The notes: generated by a model not told the origin, from the sequence alone. DNA of 64,000 bases from Erysipelotrichaceae bacterium (GCA_030528645.1 JAUMYM010000001.1:147842-211841); one strand, 5' to 3'; counted from the stretch's first letter, positions 40,820 through 49,622 are shown. Numbers and translations: made by a program.

Positions 40820-41188
40820 TTACTTAATTTCAACAGAAGCACCAGCATCCATTAATTTTTTCTTAATTTCTTCTGCTTCTTCCGGTTTGATGTTTTCCTT
40901 AATTGGACTTGGTGCTTTATCAACTAAGCCCTTCGCTTCAACTAAGCCTAAGCCTGTAATTTCACGAACAACTTTAATTACACCAACTTTACTTGCTCCA
41001 GCATCTTTTAAGATTACAGAAACTTCAGTAGGTCCACTTGGTGCAGCTTCCGCTACAGCAGCAACAGCAACAGGTGCAGCAGCCGTTACATCAAATTTTT
41101 CTTCGATTGCTTTTACTAATTCGTTTAGTTCTAAAATTGTAGCTTCTTCTAAATAAGCTAAGATTTCTTCATGTGTTAATTTTGCCAT
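40820..41188 (-). CDS. rplL: Ribosomal protein bL12 (L7/L12)
   Basis: The 122-residue stalk protein has an N-terminal dimerisation helix region (1-35), an Ala/Val/Pro hinge (about 36-52) and the globular C-terminal domain [20 protein letters not shown] (about 67-86), which recruits translation GTPases. Strong ribosome site AGGAGG. It lies 22 bp after rplJ in the standard order. Confidence 0.97.
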   Translation of the reverse strand: MAKLTHEEILAYLEEATILELNELVKAIEEKFDVTAAAPVAVAAVAEAAPSGPTEVSVILKDAGASKVGVIKVVREITGLGLVEAKGLVDKAPSPIKENIKPEEAEEIKKKLMDAGASVEIK

Positions 41189-41210
41189 TATAATTTTCCT
41201 CCTTTAGCAA

Positions 41211-41762
41211 TTACTCAGCAGCAACCGCTGCTTCTTCAACAACTTCTTTTGTTTCCGGTGCACTAGCGCCACTTTCTTTTGCTTCAGCAACCGCCTTAGT
41301 TACACAAGCAACCTTGCGGATTGGAGCCTTTAAGCAAGAAAGTAACATAGATAGTAAACCTTCACGACCAGGTAAGCTAGCTAATTCTTTAATTGTATCA
41401 AGGCTAACTTCTTTCCCCTCAACAATACCAGCTTTTAACACCAGTTTTTCATGTGTTTTCGCAAACTTTGCTAACACTCTACTTGGAGCAACTGCATCAT
41501 CACTAAATGCGATCGCATTTGGTCCAGTTAGTTGATCAACTAAGCCATTAAACCCAGCAGCCTCTGCAGCTCTTTGGCTCATTGAGTTCTTATATACTTT
41601 AAACTCAACACCCTCAGCTCTTAACGCACGTCTAAGTTCAGTAACTTCGGCAACAGTTAATCCACGATATTCAACAACAACACTTGATTGAGAATTCGTA
41701 AATTTTTCTTTAATCTCATTGACAAGTGCTACCTTTGAATCTAACACCGCTTGTTTCATCAT
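41211..41762 (-). CDS. rplJ: Ribosomal protein uL10
   Basis: The 183-residue stalk base protein has a typical N-terminus ([20 protein letters not shown]), then [21 protein letters not shown], and a C-terminal helix that binds L7/L12, followed by an acidic/Ala-rich tail. ATG at 41762 lies five bases after GGAGG; the next ATG is equally possible. The L10-L12 complex normally represses this transcript through the leader at 41801-41912. In most bacteria rplA is directly upstream; here about 5 kb of other genes intervene. Confidence 0.96.
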   Translation of the reverse strand: MMKQAVLDSKVALVNEIKEKFTNSQSSVVVEYRGLTVAEVTELRRALRAEGVEFKVYKNSMSQRAAEAAGFNGLVDQLTGPNAIAFSDDAVAPSRVLAKFAKTHEKLVLKAGIVEGKEVSLDTIKELASLPGREGLLSMLLSCLKAPIRKVACVTKAVAEAKESGASAPETKEVVEEAAVAAE

Positions 41763-41800
41763 CGATACCTCCATTTTCTTCTATGGCAATATACAATAGT

Positions 41801-41912
41801 AAATAAAAAACCCACGACAAAGACAGCATGGGTTTAAAAAGTTTATACAAACGTTAACCTCGGCAACATGATTAAGCTTTAAGCCGTTGCTGTCTATGGT
41901 ATATTGACCTCT
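41801..41912 (-). ncRNA. L10 leader (autoregulatory 5' UTR of rplJL) with intrinsic terminator
   Basis: On the minus strand the leader contains AGACAGCAACGGC followed by TTAATC and GTTGCCGAGGTT, the conserved L10-binding kink-turn pattern of rplJ leaders. It ends with a terminator: AAACCCATG pairs with CGTGGGTTT (41808-41816 with 41827-41835), then TTTTTTATTT. The AGACAGC at 41889-41895 is complementary to GCTGTCT inside the terminator (41821-41827), giving an alternative antiterminator pairing. Established for L10 leaders in general; the pairing is seen here. Confidence 0.85.
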
Positions 41913-41914
41913 GT

Positions 41915-41943
41915 ATTATATAGGTAAGAAACTAAAATGTCAA
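41915..41943 (-). promoter_or_regulatory. Consensus promoter of rplJL
   Basis: TTGACA (41938-41943), 17 bp, TATAAT (41915-41920), a perfect sigma-A type promoter. Start expected near 41908, at the head of the L10 leader. Confidence 0.92.
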
Positions 41944-41969
41944 TGCATTTATATTAAATTACTCTTATT

Positions 41970-42773
41970 TTAATATCCGACAATTCCACCTTTTATTTTT
42001 GATATTTTATTTAATTTCTTAAATACATAAGTCCCAAAATACATATACAAAATGGTTAAAGCTATCAGAATACATACTTCAACACATAAATTCAAATACA
42101 TTGGATAAGAAAACACAATACCTCTAGCAATGTCTAAGCCCCAAGTAAACGGAAATATAAAACCTAGAAACGCAATGTTTTTAGGTAGATTAATAAGCGG
42201 CACTAATACCCCAAAAAATAAAGGAGCAATGTTTGCGATTAAATTTACCATCTGATCTGTATCTTTATATACCAACATAAGCGCCACTAATAATACAGAA
42301 AAATAATAACAACTCAAAATGGTAATAAACGCAATTATCAACACTACTAAAACATCAAACACATTGACGCGGTGCACCATCACAAATGCACTCACCATTA
42401 TCAACGGTATTGTTTGAATCAATAAACCAATCACTCCATTCATAACAAAACTCATGATGAACTCAAACAAAGACAAAGGTAACATAAGCACTTCATCCAA
42501 AATACCTTCTTTCATTTTATATCTCATCTCAAAAGCAAAACTCCATACAAATTCATTGATGTTATAAAATGATAAAGCAAAAACCAAATATATACTATAT
42601 TCTTGTGATGATTTAAAAAAGAAAATTTCAGTAGATTTCATTTCGTTGTTAAATAACAAAAACAAAGCCGGAACAATAGGAACAACCATCGTTAACGTTG
42701 AAAAAATGAAATTCATTTTATATCTTATATTTGTTAGTAGATTTATTTTAAATAAAGTCAGTAATTTTACCAT
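41970..42773 (-). CDS. ABC-2 type transporter permease (second)
   Basis: The 267-residue protein has six hydrophobic segments and the ABC-2 permease plan: a short cytoplasmic N-terminus (NLLTNIRYKMNF), a paired first two helices, a central SFEF/MNGVIG region, and LGFIFPFTWGLDIARG before the last helix. It overlaps the preceding permease gene by seven bases. With the other permease and the ATPase it forms a three-gene exporter of unknown substrate. The operon is visibly more AT-rich than the ribosomal genes around it. Confidence 0.8.
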   Translation of the reverse strand: MVKLLTLFKINLLTNIRYKMNFIFSTLTMVVPIVPALFLLFNNEMKSTEIFFFKSSQEYSIYLVFALSFYNINEFVWSFAFEMRYKMKEGILDEVLMLPLSLFEFIMSFVMNGVIGLLIQTIPLIMVSAFVMVHRVNVFDVLVVLIIAFITILSCYYFSVLLVALMLVYKDTDQMVNLIANIAPLFFGVLVPLINLPKNIAFLGFIFPFTWGLDIARGIVFSYPMYLNLCVEVCILIALTILYMYFGTYVFKKLNKISKIKGGIVGY

Positions 42774-43495
42774 AAATCAACATCACCTTTACGCTTTACA
42801 AAAACCAAAGATTTCTTCATTAAATATCTTCCTAAAAGATAATAAGAAATAGAAAGAATAACAAAAGCAATAAAGAATTTGCCATGAAATACATTTGTTT
42901 CATGAAAGAAAATCGTATATGTTAAAGGAATTAAAAGAGAGATAAACTTAACATAATATGGATAATTTTTTATAGAATTTGTATATCCTGACATTGCGCC
43001 TAAAAATTGTTGTATAAACACATTAATGGAAGCAACTTTTTTAAACCTTAACACAAGCGAACACAAAACTAGCGACACACAGAATATTGACAATGATAAA
43101 AGCAATAAACTTAAAAGAAAAAACAATAGATTTGATATAGATAAATCTAATAAAAAATAACCCAAGACCAATGATACAAACGTTATTATCAAACAATCCA
43201 TTACAATATAAATATATCGCACAAACAAGTAAACATGAAATCGGATTGGTAACATTAAAACAACACTGAAATCACCCTCAATTTTGAAATCCACAATACT
43301 ATTGGACACCCCAAACAATATTTGACTTAACCAAACCCAAGCAATCATATTTTTGAATACAAAATCAGAGATACTAAAATATTCAGAAATCAAAACATAA
43401 GGAAAAATCATAAAAAATGGATATATATATAAATTAAGAGTATAAAGCGGATAGCGAGTTGCTTTTAGAAAATATCTATATAGAATCCACTCCAT
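42767..43495 (-). CDS. ABC-2 type transporter permease (first)
   Basis: The 242-residue protein has six predicted helices (about 22-40, 48-68, 95-120, 125-148, 170-190, 205-222) and the amphipathic start MEWILYRYFLKATRYPLYT. Paired with the downstream permease it probably forms a heterodimeric channel. It overlaps the ATPase gene by 20 bases. Similar pairs occur in lipid, polysaccharide and bacteriocin export and immunity systems; no cargo gene is nearby to choose among them. Confidence 0.78.
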   Translation of the reverse strand: MEWILYRYFLKATRYPLYTLNLYIYPFFMIFPYVLISEYFSISDFVFKNMIAWVWLSQILFGVSNSIVDFKIEGDFSVVLMLPIRFHVYLFVRYIYIVMDCLIITFVSLVLGYFLLDLSISNLLFFLLSLLLLSLSIFCVSLVLCSLVLRFKKVASINVFIQQFLGAMSGYTNSIKNYPYYVKFISLLIPLTYTIFFHETNVFHGKFFIAFVILSISYYLLGRYLMKKSLVFVKRKGDVDLW

Positions 43496-44135
43496 ACAAT
43501 TTACCTTCCTTTAAATATACTGTCTTTGCACTTTCTTCTATCACATCACATGATTCATGACTAACAAGAATAATGGTTATATTTTTTTTATTTGCTTCAT
43601 CTAAAATTAATCGTTCTACGATATCTTTTCCTTCATTATCAAGACCATTAAATACTTCATCCAAAAACACAATGCTGGGATCACACAAAAAAGCCCTTGC
43701 TACCATTAATCTTTTTTTCATCCCCGTAGAAAATGTTTCAACCAATTTATTTGTCTTTAAATTTAACAAATTTAACAAATAAGGAACCTTTTCATTAAGT
43801 TTTTGGTAACTTAAACCATAAATACGCCCGATATACATTAAATTTTCTTTGGCTGTTAGTTTATAATACAGTGTTCGGTCGCTTGAAAAAACAAAACCAA
43901 TCTGCTTTTTCATATTATTATCCAACTCATATATACTTTTGCCACGCAAACGTATATCCCCACAATCCGGATAAATTAAACCCATCATCATTTTTAAAAG
44001 AGTACTTTTTCCCGAACCATTTTCTCCACGCAAAATATAGATTCCTTTATCAAAACTTGCGTTTATTTCTTCCGCAATGATTTTATCTTCAAACTTTTTC
44101 GATATATTTACTAACTCAATATTGGCAATACTCAA
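43476..44135 (-). CDS. ABC-2 type transporter ATP-binding protein
   Basis: The 219-residue ATPase has Walker A RGENGSGKSTL (37-47), signature FSTGMKKR (a variant of LSGGQ), Walker B IVFLDEVFNGLD and the switch SHES. The start is TTG at 44135 preceded by AAGGTGA; no closer ATG fits. It is first gene of an AT-rich three-gene operon inserted between rplA and rplJ. Confidence 0.85.
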   Translation of the reverse strand: MSIANIELVNISKKFEDKIIAEEINASFDKGIYILRGENGSGKSTLLKMMMGLIYPDCGDIRLRGKSIYELDNNMKKQIGFVFSSDRTLYYKLTAKENLMYIGRIYGLSYQKLNEKVPYLLNLLNLKTNKLVETFSTGMKKRLMVARAFLCDPSIVFLDEVFNGLDNEGKDIVERLILDEANKKNITIILVSHESCDVIEESAKTVYLKEGKLYGVDSI

Positions 44136-44505
44136 CTAAATCACCTTGTTTTTCTCTTATTTGTGCTAATTGTAAGATAATGAAATTGTATATATTGATA
44201 TTATAATCACATTTTTTTCATTATATCATCGCAATCTCAAAAATAAAAGACTGTTATAATTATGAATATAATGTATAGTTAGAAATTAAAAATTTGAAAA
44301 GAACTCTCTTATATATTTTAAAATTAAAAGACAACATACATACTAATACACACTATAATAAATCTTTTTATTTTAATATTGATGATGATAATTATATAAT
44401 ACAAAATGTATTATCATTTATACCATTGATCAAGTAATCTCCTATACTCATATTGAATATTCATCCAATACAAGGTAGAATGAAGCCAAAGGAGATTATA
44501 CTTAT
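44136..44505. other. AT-rich intergenic region with plus-strand promoter
   Basis: No gene was found. ATAATACA-AAA-TGTATTAT forms a small perfect hairpin near 44398-44416. A promoter for the next gene, TTGAAT (44453-44458), 17 bp, TAGAAT (44476-44481), lies at the right end; the left end should hold the promoter of the ABC-2 operon. Confidence 0.5.
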
Positions 44506-44721
44506 ATGAAAAAACTATTTGAACAATTAACAATACCATTTATTTTACTTTCTTTTATATGGACAGGTGTTAGTTTATCTTATCCATTCAAAGTTTATAA
44601 TGCAGGTAACACTGAGTGGCCGTACTTTGGATTTGTAATAATTACAATAACAATTTTGCTTATCATAAATGTAATTCTTACCGATAGACGCGCTAACAAA
44701 AAACAAAACAAAGAAAAATAA
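44506..44721 (+). CDS. Small two-helix membrane protein
   Basis: The 71-residue protein has hydrophobic helices at about 11-27 and 43-58, joined by a short loop (YPFKVYNAGNTEWPY), with a basic tail (DRRANKKQNKEK). AAAGGAG lies 11 bases before ATG, and a promoter and terminator frame the gene. It is one of the few plus-strand genes in this half. No family recognised. Confidence 0.6.
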   Translation: MKKLFEQLTIPFILLSFIWTGVSLSYPFKVYNAGNTEWPYFGFVIITITILLIINVILTDRRANKKQNKEK

Positions 44722-44732
44722 TCATTCATCAC

Positions 44733-44754
44733 AAGGACATAACGTCCTTTTTAT
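44733..44754 (+). terminator. Terminator of the small membrane protein gene
   Basis: AAGGAC (44733-44738) pairs with GTCCTT (44744-44749), loop ATAAC, followed by TTTTATTATT. Confidence 0.65.
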
Positions 44755-44780
44755 TATTCAAAAACATGATACTTAATCCA

Positions 44781-44815
44781 ACAAAAATTAAAACTAGATA
44801 AATCTTTTATCTAGT
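44781..44815 (-). terminator. Terminator after the YdcF-like gene
   Basis: ACTAGATAAA (44793-44802) pairs with TTTATCTAGT (44806-44815) and the minus strand then runs into TTTAATTTTTG. Confidence 0.8.
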
Positions 44816-45856
44816 CATTTTTAAAATATATAATTCTAAAAGTTCTTTTATTGCAATTAACACCAAATATCCAAAGGTATAGTATGCCAACAATCGAAGT
44901 AATTGTTTCTTATACAAATAAAGATACCCTACAAACTCACGTAGGAAGGCATTTAAAGCAAAATATAACTTTGTTTTTGCACCATACCCAATACACGGTA
45001 CTCCTAATGTTTTGGCAATCATCAATGCACGCAAGACATGATAATTACTCGTAACCAGAGCGACTTGTTTGGTTTCTTTCATCATGGCGTAGGAGTTTTC
45101 GATATTCTCTTTGGTATTGCTTGAATGTTCTTCCAGTAACATACGCCCTACCTCAAAACCTTGACTACTTGCATAATTTGCCATTGCCATAGCTTCACTA
45201 ATCAGCTCATCACTTCCTTGTCCACCTGAAAAAATTACGGTTGCCTCAGGATGTTTTCTTGCTAATTTCAATGCCTTATCCACCCTTGAAGCAAGCAACG
45301 GTGTTACTTGATCTTTATTTAAAGCACATCCTAAAACTACAATGTAATCAATGTGTTTGACAAAGAAATGTATTTGATTTAAATAGTTTGATAAGCCATA
45401 AACACTAATCCAGACAATCGTAAAGCCAAAGATAAATCCGACATACACATAAAGATAACCGGCAGGTCCATCCGGAATAATCGAACCGACACTTGGCCAA
45501 AACACTAAATAAAAGAGGATTAAGAAGGTCATCAATAAAGTTAAGACATTTCGTAATTTAATACCTTCTTTCCATAAGATTAAAATACCGTTAATTAAAA
45601 ATAACAACAAGATAAAAAATGGCAAGATTAACAGTAAAAAGAGAACAAAAAGAATGCCACCCATAATCAAAGTCATAAGCCACTCCGGTAGTAAATGTGT
45701 ATTGGCAACAAAAAGCGCCAAAACACATATCCCTAAAGCAACCACACTATTAAATGTCCATACTCCCAAAGCCAATGAACGTTTATCTTTTTTTATAATG
45801 TAGCCTAAGCGTATAAAACAAATGGCTACAATGATTAGCAATATCCCAAATACCAT
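44807..45856 (-). CDS. YdcF/SanA-like DUF218 membrane protein
   Basis: The 349-residue protein has about five N-terminal membrane segments (1-165), then the DUF218 domain: YIVVLGCALN (about 170), VIFSGGQGSDE, SEAMAMANY, LLEEHSSNTKENIENS and LVTSNYHVLRAL. One more hydrophobic helix lies at the C-terminus. DUF218 proteins (YdcF, SanA, ElyC) act at the envelope or bind nucleotides; the precise reaction is not settled. AAGGAG precedes ATG. It begins two bases after the MscS stop, so the two genes form an operon. Confidence 0.85.
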   Translation of the reverse strand: MVFGILLIIVAICFIRLGYIIKKDKRSLALGVWTFNSVVALGICVLALFVANTHLLPEWLMTLIMGGILFVLFLLLILPFFILLLFLINGILILWKEGIKLRNVLTLLMTFLILFYLVFWPSVGSIIPDGPAGYLYVYVGFIFGFTIVWISVYGLSNYLNQIHFFVKHIDYIVVLGCALNKDQVTPLLASRVDKALKLARKHPEATVIFSGGQGSDELISEAMAMANYASSQGFEVGRMLLEEHSSNTKENIENSYAMMKETKQVALVTSNYHVLRALMIAKTLGVPCIGYGAKTKLYFALNAFLREFVGYLYLYKKQLLRLLAYYTFGYLVLIAIKELLELYILKMTR

Positions 45857-45858
45857 AA

Positions 45859-46719
45859 CTACTCCTTATTGTATGTAACACGTGTAGGAAAAGGTATTTT
45901 AATTCCATGTTCCTCAAATGCTTTTTTCACTTTTTTACGTAAAACACTAGATGTTTCAAAACCTTCACGCATACTCTTGGTAAAAAACAAAACACGTAAT
46001 TCTACAAAATAATCTTTTAACCCTGTACAAAAGACTTTAACAATTTCTTCTTTGCGGGCCTTTTCTGCATGATCACGAGCATCAATAATCTGCGGCAACA
46101 AAGAACATTGTTCTTTAATTAAACGCTCTGCAAGATCAATGTCACTATCATAACTAATTGAAAAATAAACAGAGTTACGAAACCTCTTGCTACTTGCTTC
46201 TATGTTTTCAATAATGGTAGAACTCATTACACTATTTGGAACAATAACTAAGGTGTTATCAAAGGTACGAATACGTGTATCACGAAACCCAATAGAAGTA
46301 ATAAAACCTGTTATATCTTTCTCCTTTAAGACAATCAAATCCCCCACACGAAACGGTTGATAAATTGAAAGCATAAACCCTGCAATAAAATTACCTAACG
46401 TCTCTTGCGCCGCTAGCCCGACAATAACCGCTAAAAGTGAAGAAGCACCAAGAATTGCCTTACCTAAGGAACTTAACGGTTTTACATCTGATAAAATGAT
46501 GAATACCGCAATTCCATAAATAAATGTTTTTAAAATATTAATATAAAAATTTGTTGTTGTTTTCCCTTTACTATCCTTTTTTTCAAGTGTTTTTACTAAA
46601 TACTTTGTCAACAGCTTTCGCACAACATACGCTACGATCACCACAAAGACCGTATACACTATAAATAAAACCAACCCCTGTGCAAAGATTTGATTACCAT
46701 AACTTAAAATTTCTTTCAT
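45859..46719 (-). CDS. Small-conductance mechanosensitive channel, MscS family
   Basis: The 286-residue protein has three N-terminal helices and the pore-lining third helix rich in Gly/Ala (AILGASSLLAVIVGLAAQETLGNF), followed by the beta domain (QPFRVGDLIVLKEKDITGFI, IVPNSVMSSTIIEN) and C-terminal domain. It opens under membrane tension to release solutes on osmotic downshock. ATG at 46719 follows AAGGTGA; upstream in-frame codons lack such a site. Confidence 0.9.
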   Translation of the reverse strand: MKEILSYGNQIFAQGLVLFIVYTVFVVIVAYVVRKLLTKYLVKTLEKKDSKGKTTTNFYINILKTFIYGIAVFIILSDVKPLSSLGKAILGASSLLAVIVGLAAQETLGNFIAGFMLSIYQPFRVGDLIVLKEKDITGFITSIGFRDTRIRTFDNTLVIVPNSVMSSTIIENIEASSKRFRNSVYFSISYDSDIDLAERLIKEQCSLLPQIIDARDHAEKARKEEIVKVFCTGLKDYFVELRVLFFTKSMREGFETSSVLRKKVKKAFEEHGIKIPFPTRVTYNKE

Positions 46720-46772
46720 ACTATCACCTTGCTCTATTTTACCATAAAAAAACTCCACATAAGTGGAGTAAA

Positions 46773-47456
46773 TTATTCAGCAGCTACCTTAATACCAGGA
46801 CCCATTGTAGTAGAAATTGTAATTGACTTCATGTAATTACCTTTTACTGCAGCAGGACGAGCCTTTAATAATTGGTTATATAACGCCTTATAGTTATCTG
46901 CTAACGCTTCTGCACTAAATGATGTTTTACCAATTAAGCAGTTAATATTACCTTCTTTATCAACACGGTATTCAATTTTACCCTTTTTAATTTCATTTAC
47001 AGCATTTGCAACATTTACAGTAACTGTACCTGTTTTAGGGTTAGGCATCAATCCTTTAGGACCTAATACTTTCCCTAATTTACCAAGTTCACCCATCATG
47101 TCCGGTGTTGCAACGATAACATCAAAATCAAACCAACCTTTTTTGATGTCTTCAAGCATTTCCTTACCACCAACAAAATCAGCTCCGGCATCTTTTGCTT
47201 CTTGCTCTTTTGCACCTTGTGTGATAACTAACACTTTTTGGCTACGACCGGTACCATTTGGAAGTACCATCGCACCACGGATTTGTTGATCAGCATGACG
47301 TGGATCGACATTCAAGTTAAATGAAACTTCAACAGAAGCATCAAATTTAACTGTGCTTGTTTTCTTTGCTAACTCAACAGCTTCAAGGGCTGTATATTGC
47401 TTATTCTCTTCTACTAATTTAGCAGCTTCTACATATCTTTTGCATCTTTTAGCCAT
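46773..47456 (-). CDS. rplA: Ribosomal protein uL1
   Basis: The 227-residue stalk protein has typical features: [20 protein letters not shown] start, [32 protein letters not shown] and the C-terminal [22 protein letters not shown] at 47456 follows GGAGGG eight bases upstream; the frame is open further upstream within rplK but not coding there. It probably also represses its own operon through the site at 47915-47948. The gene is followed by MscS rather than rplJ. Confidence 0.97.
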   Translation of the reverse strand: MAKRCKRYVEAAKLVEENKQYTALEAVELAKKTSTVKFDASVEVSFNLNVDPRHADQQIRGAMVLPNGTGRSQKVLVITQGAKEQEAKDAGADFVGGKEMLEDIKKGWFDFDVIVATPDMMGELGKLGKVLGPKGLMPNPKTGTVTVNVANAVNEIKKGKIEYRVDKEGNINCLIGKTSFSAEALADNYKALYNQLLKARPAAVKGNYMKSITISTTMGPGIKVAAE

Positions 47457-47460
47457 CGAA

Positions 47461-47883
47461 TTAACCCTCCATACCTTCAATAGTAATACCCATATTACGA
47501 GCAGTACCGGCAACAATACGCATTGCAGCTTCAACATCATTTGCATTTAAATCCGGCATTTTGTATTCTGCGATTTCTCTTAATTGTTCCACTGTAATTT
47601 TACCAGCTTTTGTTGTCTTTGCATTTGCACTCCCAGACTTAATCTTAGCAGCTTCTTTTAATAAATTTGAAGCCGGAGTCGTCTTTAATACAAAATCAAA
47701 AGACTTATCTTCATACGCTGTAATAATTACAGGCACAATACTTCCTGCACGATCCTTCGTCGCATCATTAAAAGCCGTACAGAATTGAGGCATGTTGATA
47801 CCGGCAGATGCTAATGCCGGTCCGGGTCTAGCACCACCAGCCGGAAATTGTAGCTTAGCGATTTTTGCAATTTTCTTACTCAT
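47461..47883 (-). CDS. rplK: Ribosomal protein uL11
   Basis: The 140-residue protein (normal 141) has [20 protein letters not shown] near the N-terminus and the rRNA-binding C-terminal domain ([31 protein letters not shown]). It forms the GTPase-associated centre base. ATG at 47883 lies eight bases after AGGAGG. It is four bases before rplA. Confidence 0.97.
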   Translation of the reverse strand: MSKKIAKIAKLQFPAGGARPGPALASAGINMPQFCTAFNDATKDRAGSIVPVIITAYEDKSFDFVLKTTPASNLLKEAAKIKSGSANAKTTKAGKITVEQLREIAEYKMPDLNANDVEAAMRIVAGTARNMGITIEGMEG

Positions 47884-47914
47884 AGACAATTCCTCCTAAT
47901 CAAAATGTCATGCA

Positions 47915-47948
47915 GTGGTTATAACGGATTAATTGCCAATCCTTCCAC
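47915..47948 (-). promoter_or_regulatory. Candidate L1-binding autoregulatory element in the rplKA leader
   Basis: On the minus strand GTGG-AA-GGATT-loop-AATCC-GTTATAA-CCAC folds as two short helices around an asymmetric internal loop. This resembles the L1 site of 23S rRNA (GGUGGGAG ... GGUGAAAUACCACC). Position between promoter and rplK ribosome site fits known L1 autoregulation. Inference from structure and similarity by eye. Confidence 0.45.
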
Positions 47949-47950
47949 GC

Positions 47951-47982
47951 AATAAAAAACTCACTACACAATGGTAGCGAGT
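47951..47982 (-). terminator. Terminator hairpin upstream of rplK
   Basis: GTAGCGAGT (47974-47982) and ACTCACTAC (47959-47967) pair over 9 bp (one G-T) and are followed by TTTTTTATT on the minus strand. It overlaps the expected rplK transcription start, so it may terminate the upstream DUF4097 transcript or act as an attenuator. Confidence 0.7.
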
Positions 47983-47985
47983 ATC

Positions 47986-48014
47986 ATTATAGCTCCTCTT
48001 TCACAAGAAGTCAA
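47986..48014 (-). promoter_or_regulatory. Promoter of rplKA
   Basis: TTGACT (48009-48014), 17 bp, TATAAT (47986-47991). It compensates for the separation from nusG. Confidence 0.85.
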
Positions 48015-48026
48015 GGATGAGTCTAT

Positions 48027-49226
48027 TTAGTCAATACAAATATCCCCCATCGTTGTAGCAACGCTAATAGAAACCTCTTGACTACCATAATAATAAGAAC
48101 CATCTTCTTCCTTATCTCCATATACCTCAATATCTCCAGCCACCGTTTCAAGATCAGCAACATATCCTTTCCCATGTAAAGAAATCTCAACATCCCCCAT
48201 CTTAGTATCCGCTTCAATACGCTTCACTTCTTTGACATCCAAACAAATATCACCGGAAGCTCCACTTGCTTTTATAGACGTACAACTTCCATCAAAGTCA
48301 ATATCTCCACATGTACTTTTTAATTCGGCATTGATAACTACACTCTTTTCTACTTGAATATCTCCGCTTTTTACTTGTAAAACCACTTCCTGCATATTGC
48401 TCTGCATGAGTTCAACATCTCCACTTGTTGCCTGTCCATCAAGACTTAATGCTGTGACATGATTCAATTCAATATCACCCGATGTACTCTTTACAATCAC
48501 ATGTTGAAGCTGACTATGCTCAATCTCTACATCTCCTGAGGTAACAGTAAGCTGCATCGTATCCCCTTGCATATCCTTGACATAAACATCCCCGGACTTA
48601 CTCTCTAAAATAACATTACCCTTACTATTCATTAAAGCACTATCACCCACTTGATTATGAATCTTAATCTTTTCCACCTCAAGTTCTTTTAACGCAAGAT
48701 CACCGAAACCCATATCCACCACCAAGCCATGTAAGGATACATCGGAAATCTCTACATCACCGCTTTCTGAGTGAATTTTAATGTATTGCATAGAAGAAGG
48801 AAGGAATAAGGATAACGTTGCACGCTTTCTAGCTAAGAAAATACCTTTCTTTTTACGTTTAATCTTGATTGATAATACCCCATCTACTACTTCTTTTTCA
48901 AAATCATAGTTATAAATATCTAAATCGCTTACCTCATCTTCAAAATCAATGATATTTGCTCCGGCATGATGAGCAATGTTTAAGTTAATATCTTCCACCT
49001 CTAAGACCATCGATGTAATCTCTTCTTCATAAGACGGCAATGCTTGAAGCTCTTGAAGCAATTCTTCTACACTACCTAAACCCTCAATGATTTCTTCTTC
49101 CTGATAACCACTTGCCAAACCATCTTGAAAATGCTGATGAAAACTATCCATGATTTCCTTAGCTACTTGTGGATTTTTATCTTGTAATAACATTTCTAAT
49201 TGTGCTAAATACTCTTGTTTATTCAT
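48027..49226 (-). CDS. HAAS (DUF1700) plus DUF4097 beta-repeat protein
   Basis: The 399-residue protein has an N-terminal helical HAAS domain (1-60: NKQEYLAQLEMLLQDKN, EEIIEGLGSVEELLQEL) and, from about 115, a right-handed beta-helix-like DUF4097 region built from repeats of the type SGDVEI/SGDIEL/GDICLD. HAAS domains usually accompany PadR regulators and are thought to relay envelope signals. No membrane segment is obvious, so the usual membrane link is missing. Its start overlaps the PadR stop by four bases (ATGA). Confidence 0.8.
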   Translation of the reverse strand: MNKQEYLAQLEMLLQDKNPQVAKEIMDSFHQHFQDGLASGYQEEEIIEGLGSVEELLQELQALPSYEEEITSMVLEVEDINLNIAHHAGANIIDFEDEVSDLDIYNYDFEKEVVDGVLSIKIKRKKKGIFLARKRATLSLFLPSSMQYIKIHSESGDVEISDVSLHGLVVDMGFGDLALKELEVEKIKIHNQVGDSALMNSKGNVILESKSGDVYVKDMQGDTMQLTVTSGDVEIEHSQLQHVIVKSTSGDIELNHVTALSLDGQATSGDVELMQSNMQEVVLQVKSGDIQVEKSVVINAELKSTCGDIDFDGSCTSIKASGASGDICLDVKEVKRIEADTKMGDVEISLHGKGYVADLETVAGDIEVYGDKEEDGSYYYGSQEVSISVATTMGDICID

Positions 49227-49537
49227 AAAACTTCCTCCATTAAACGATTGACTCTCACTACAAATTGATGCCAGTTCTTTTTCAATTCCTCTTGTTTATG
49301 ATGCCCCTTTTCCGTTAAGGTATAATACTTTCTAGCAGGACCATCACTACTTTCCTTTAAATAGGTTGTAAAATATCCTTCATCGGTTAAACGCTTTAAT
49401 ATGATATATAACGTTCCTGTTGTAACCGCCATTTCTTTACCAATCTGCTCGGTTAATTCATAACCATACATATCTTTTTTAGATAGTAAGGAAAGGACAC
49501 ACATTTCTAGGACTCCCTTTTTAAATTGTGCATTCAT
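49223..49537 (-). CDS. PadR-family transcriptional regulator
   Basis: The 104-residue winged-helix protein has MNAQFKKGVLEMCVLSLLSKKDMYGYEL (helix 1-2), VTTGTLYIILKRLTDEGY (recognition helix and wing), and PARKYYTLTEKG, all standard for short PadR proteins, usually autorepressors. AAGGAGG lies before ATG. A candidate operator overlaps its promoter at 49570-49590. It controls at least its partner HAAS/DUF4097 gene. Confidence 0.9.
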   Translation of the reverse strand: MNAQFKKGVLEMCVLSLLSKKDMYGYELTEQIGKEMAVTTGTLYIILKRLTDEGYFTTYLKESSDGPARKYYTLTEKGHHKQEELKKNWHQFVVRVNRLMEEVL

Positions 49538-49556
49538 AGGCTACCTCCTTGAATAT

Positions 49557-49590
49557 ATTATATCACTAGCTATATAGTATTACAATATAG
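49557..49590 (-). promoter_or_regulatory. Promoter and candidate PadR operator
   Basis: TTGTAA (49580-49585), 17 bp, extended TGATATAAT (-10 at 49557-49562). The inverted repeat CTATAT-N9-ATATAG (49570-49590) covers the -35, a good position for autorepression. Confidence 0.6.
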
Positions 49591-49597
49591 TTAATAT

Positions 49598-49622
49598 AAA
49601 AAAAGATGAGAACCTCTCATCT
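49598..49622 (-). terminator. Terminator of the 49621-50115 gene
   Basis: AGATGAGA (49604-49611) pairs with TCTCATCT (49615-49622), loop ACC, then seven T on the minus strand. Confidence 0.8.

Noticed and set aside
44136..44505. tRNA genes in AT-rich gaps
   Set aside because: No GGTTCAATCC-type T-arm or CCA-proximal acceptor stem pairing was seen in this or other gaps.
47457..47546. Longer N-terminus for rplA
   Set aside because: The frame is open upstream but lies inside rplK; the strong GGAGGG and the conserved MAKR start fix the ATG at 47456.
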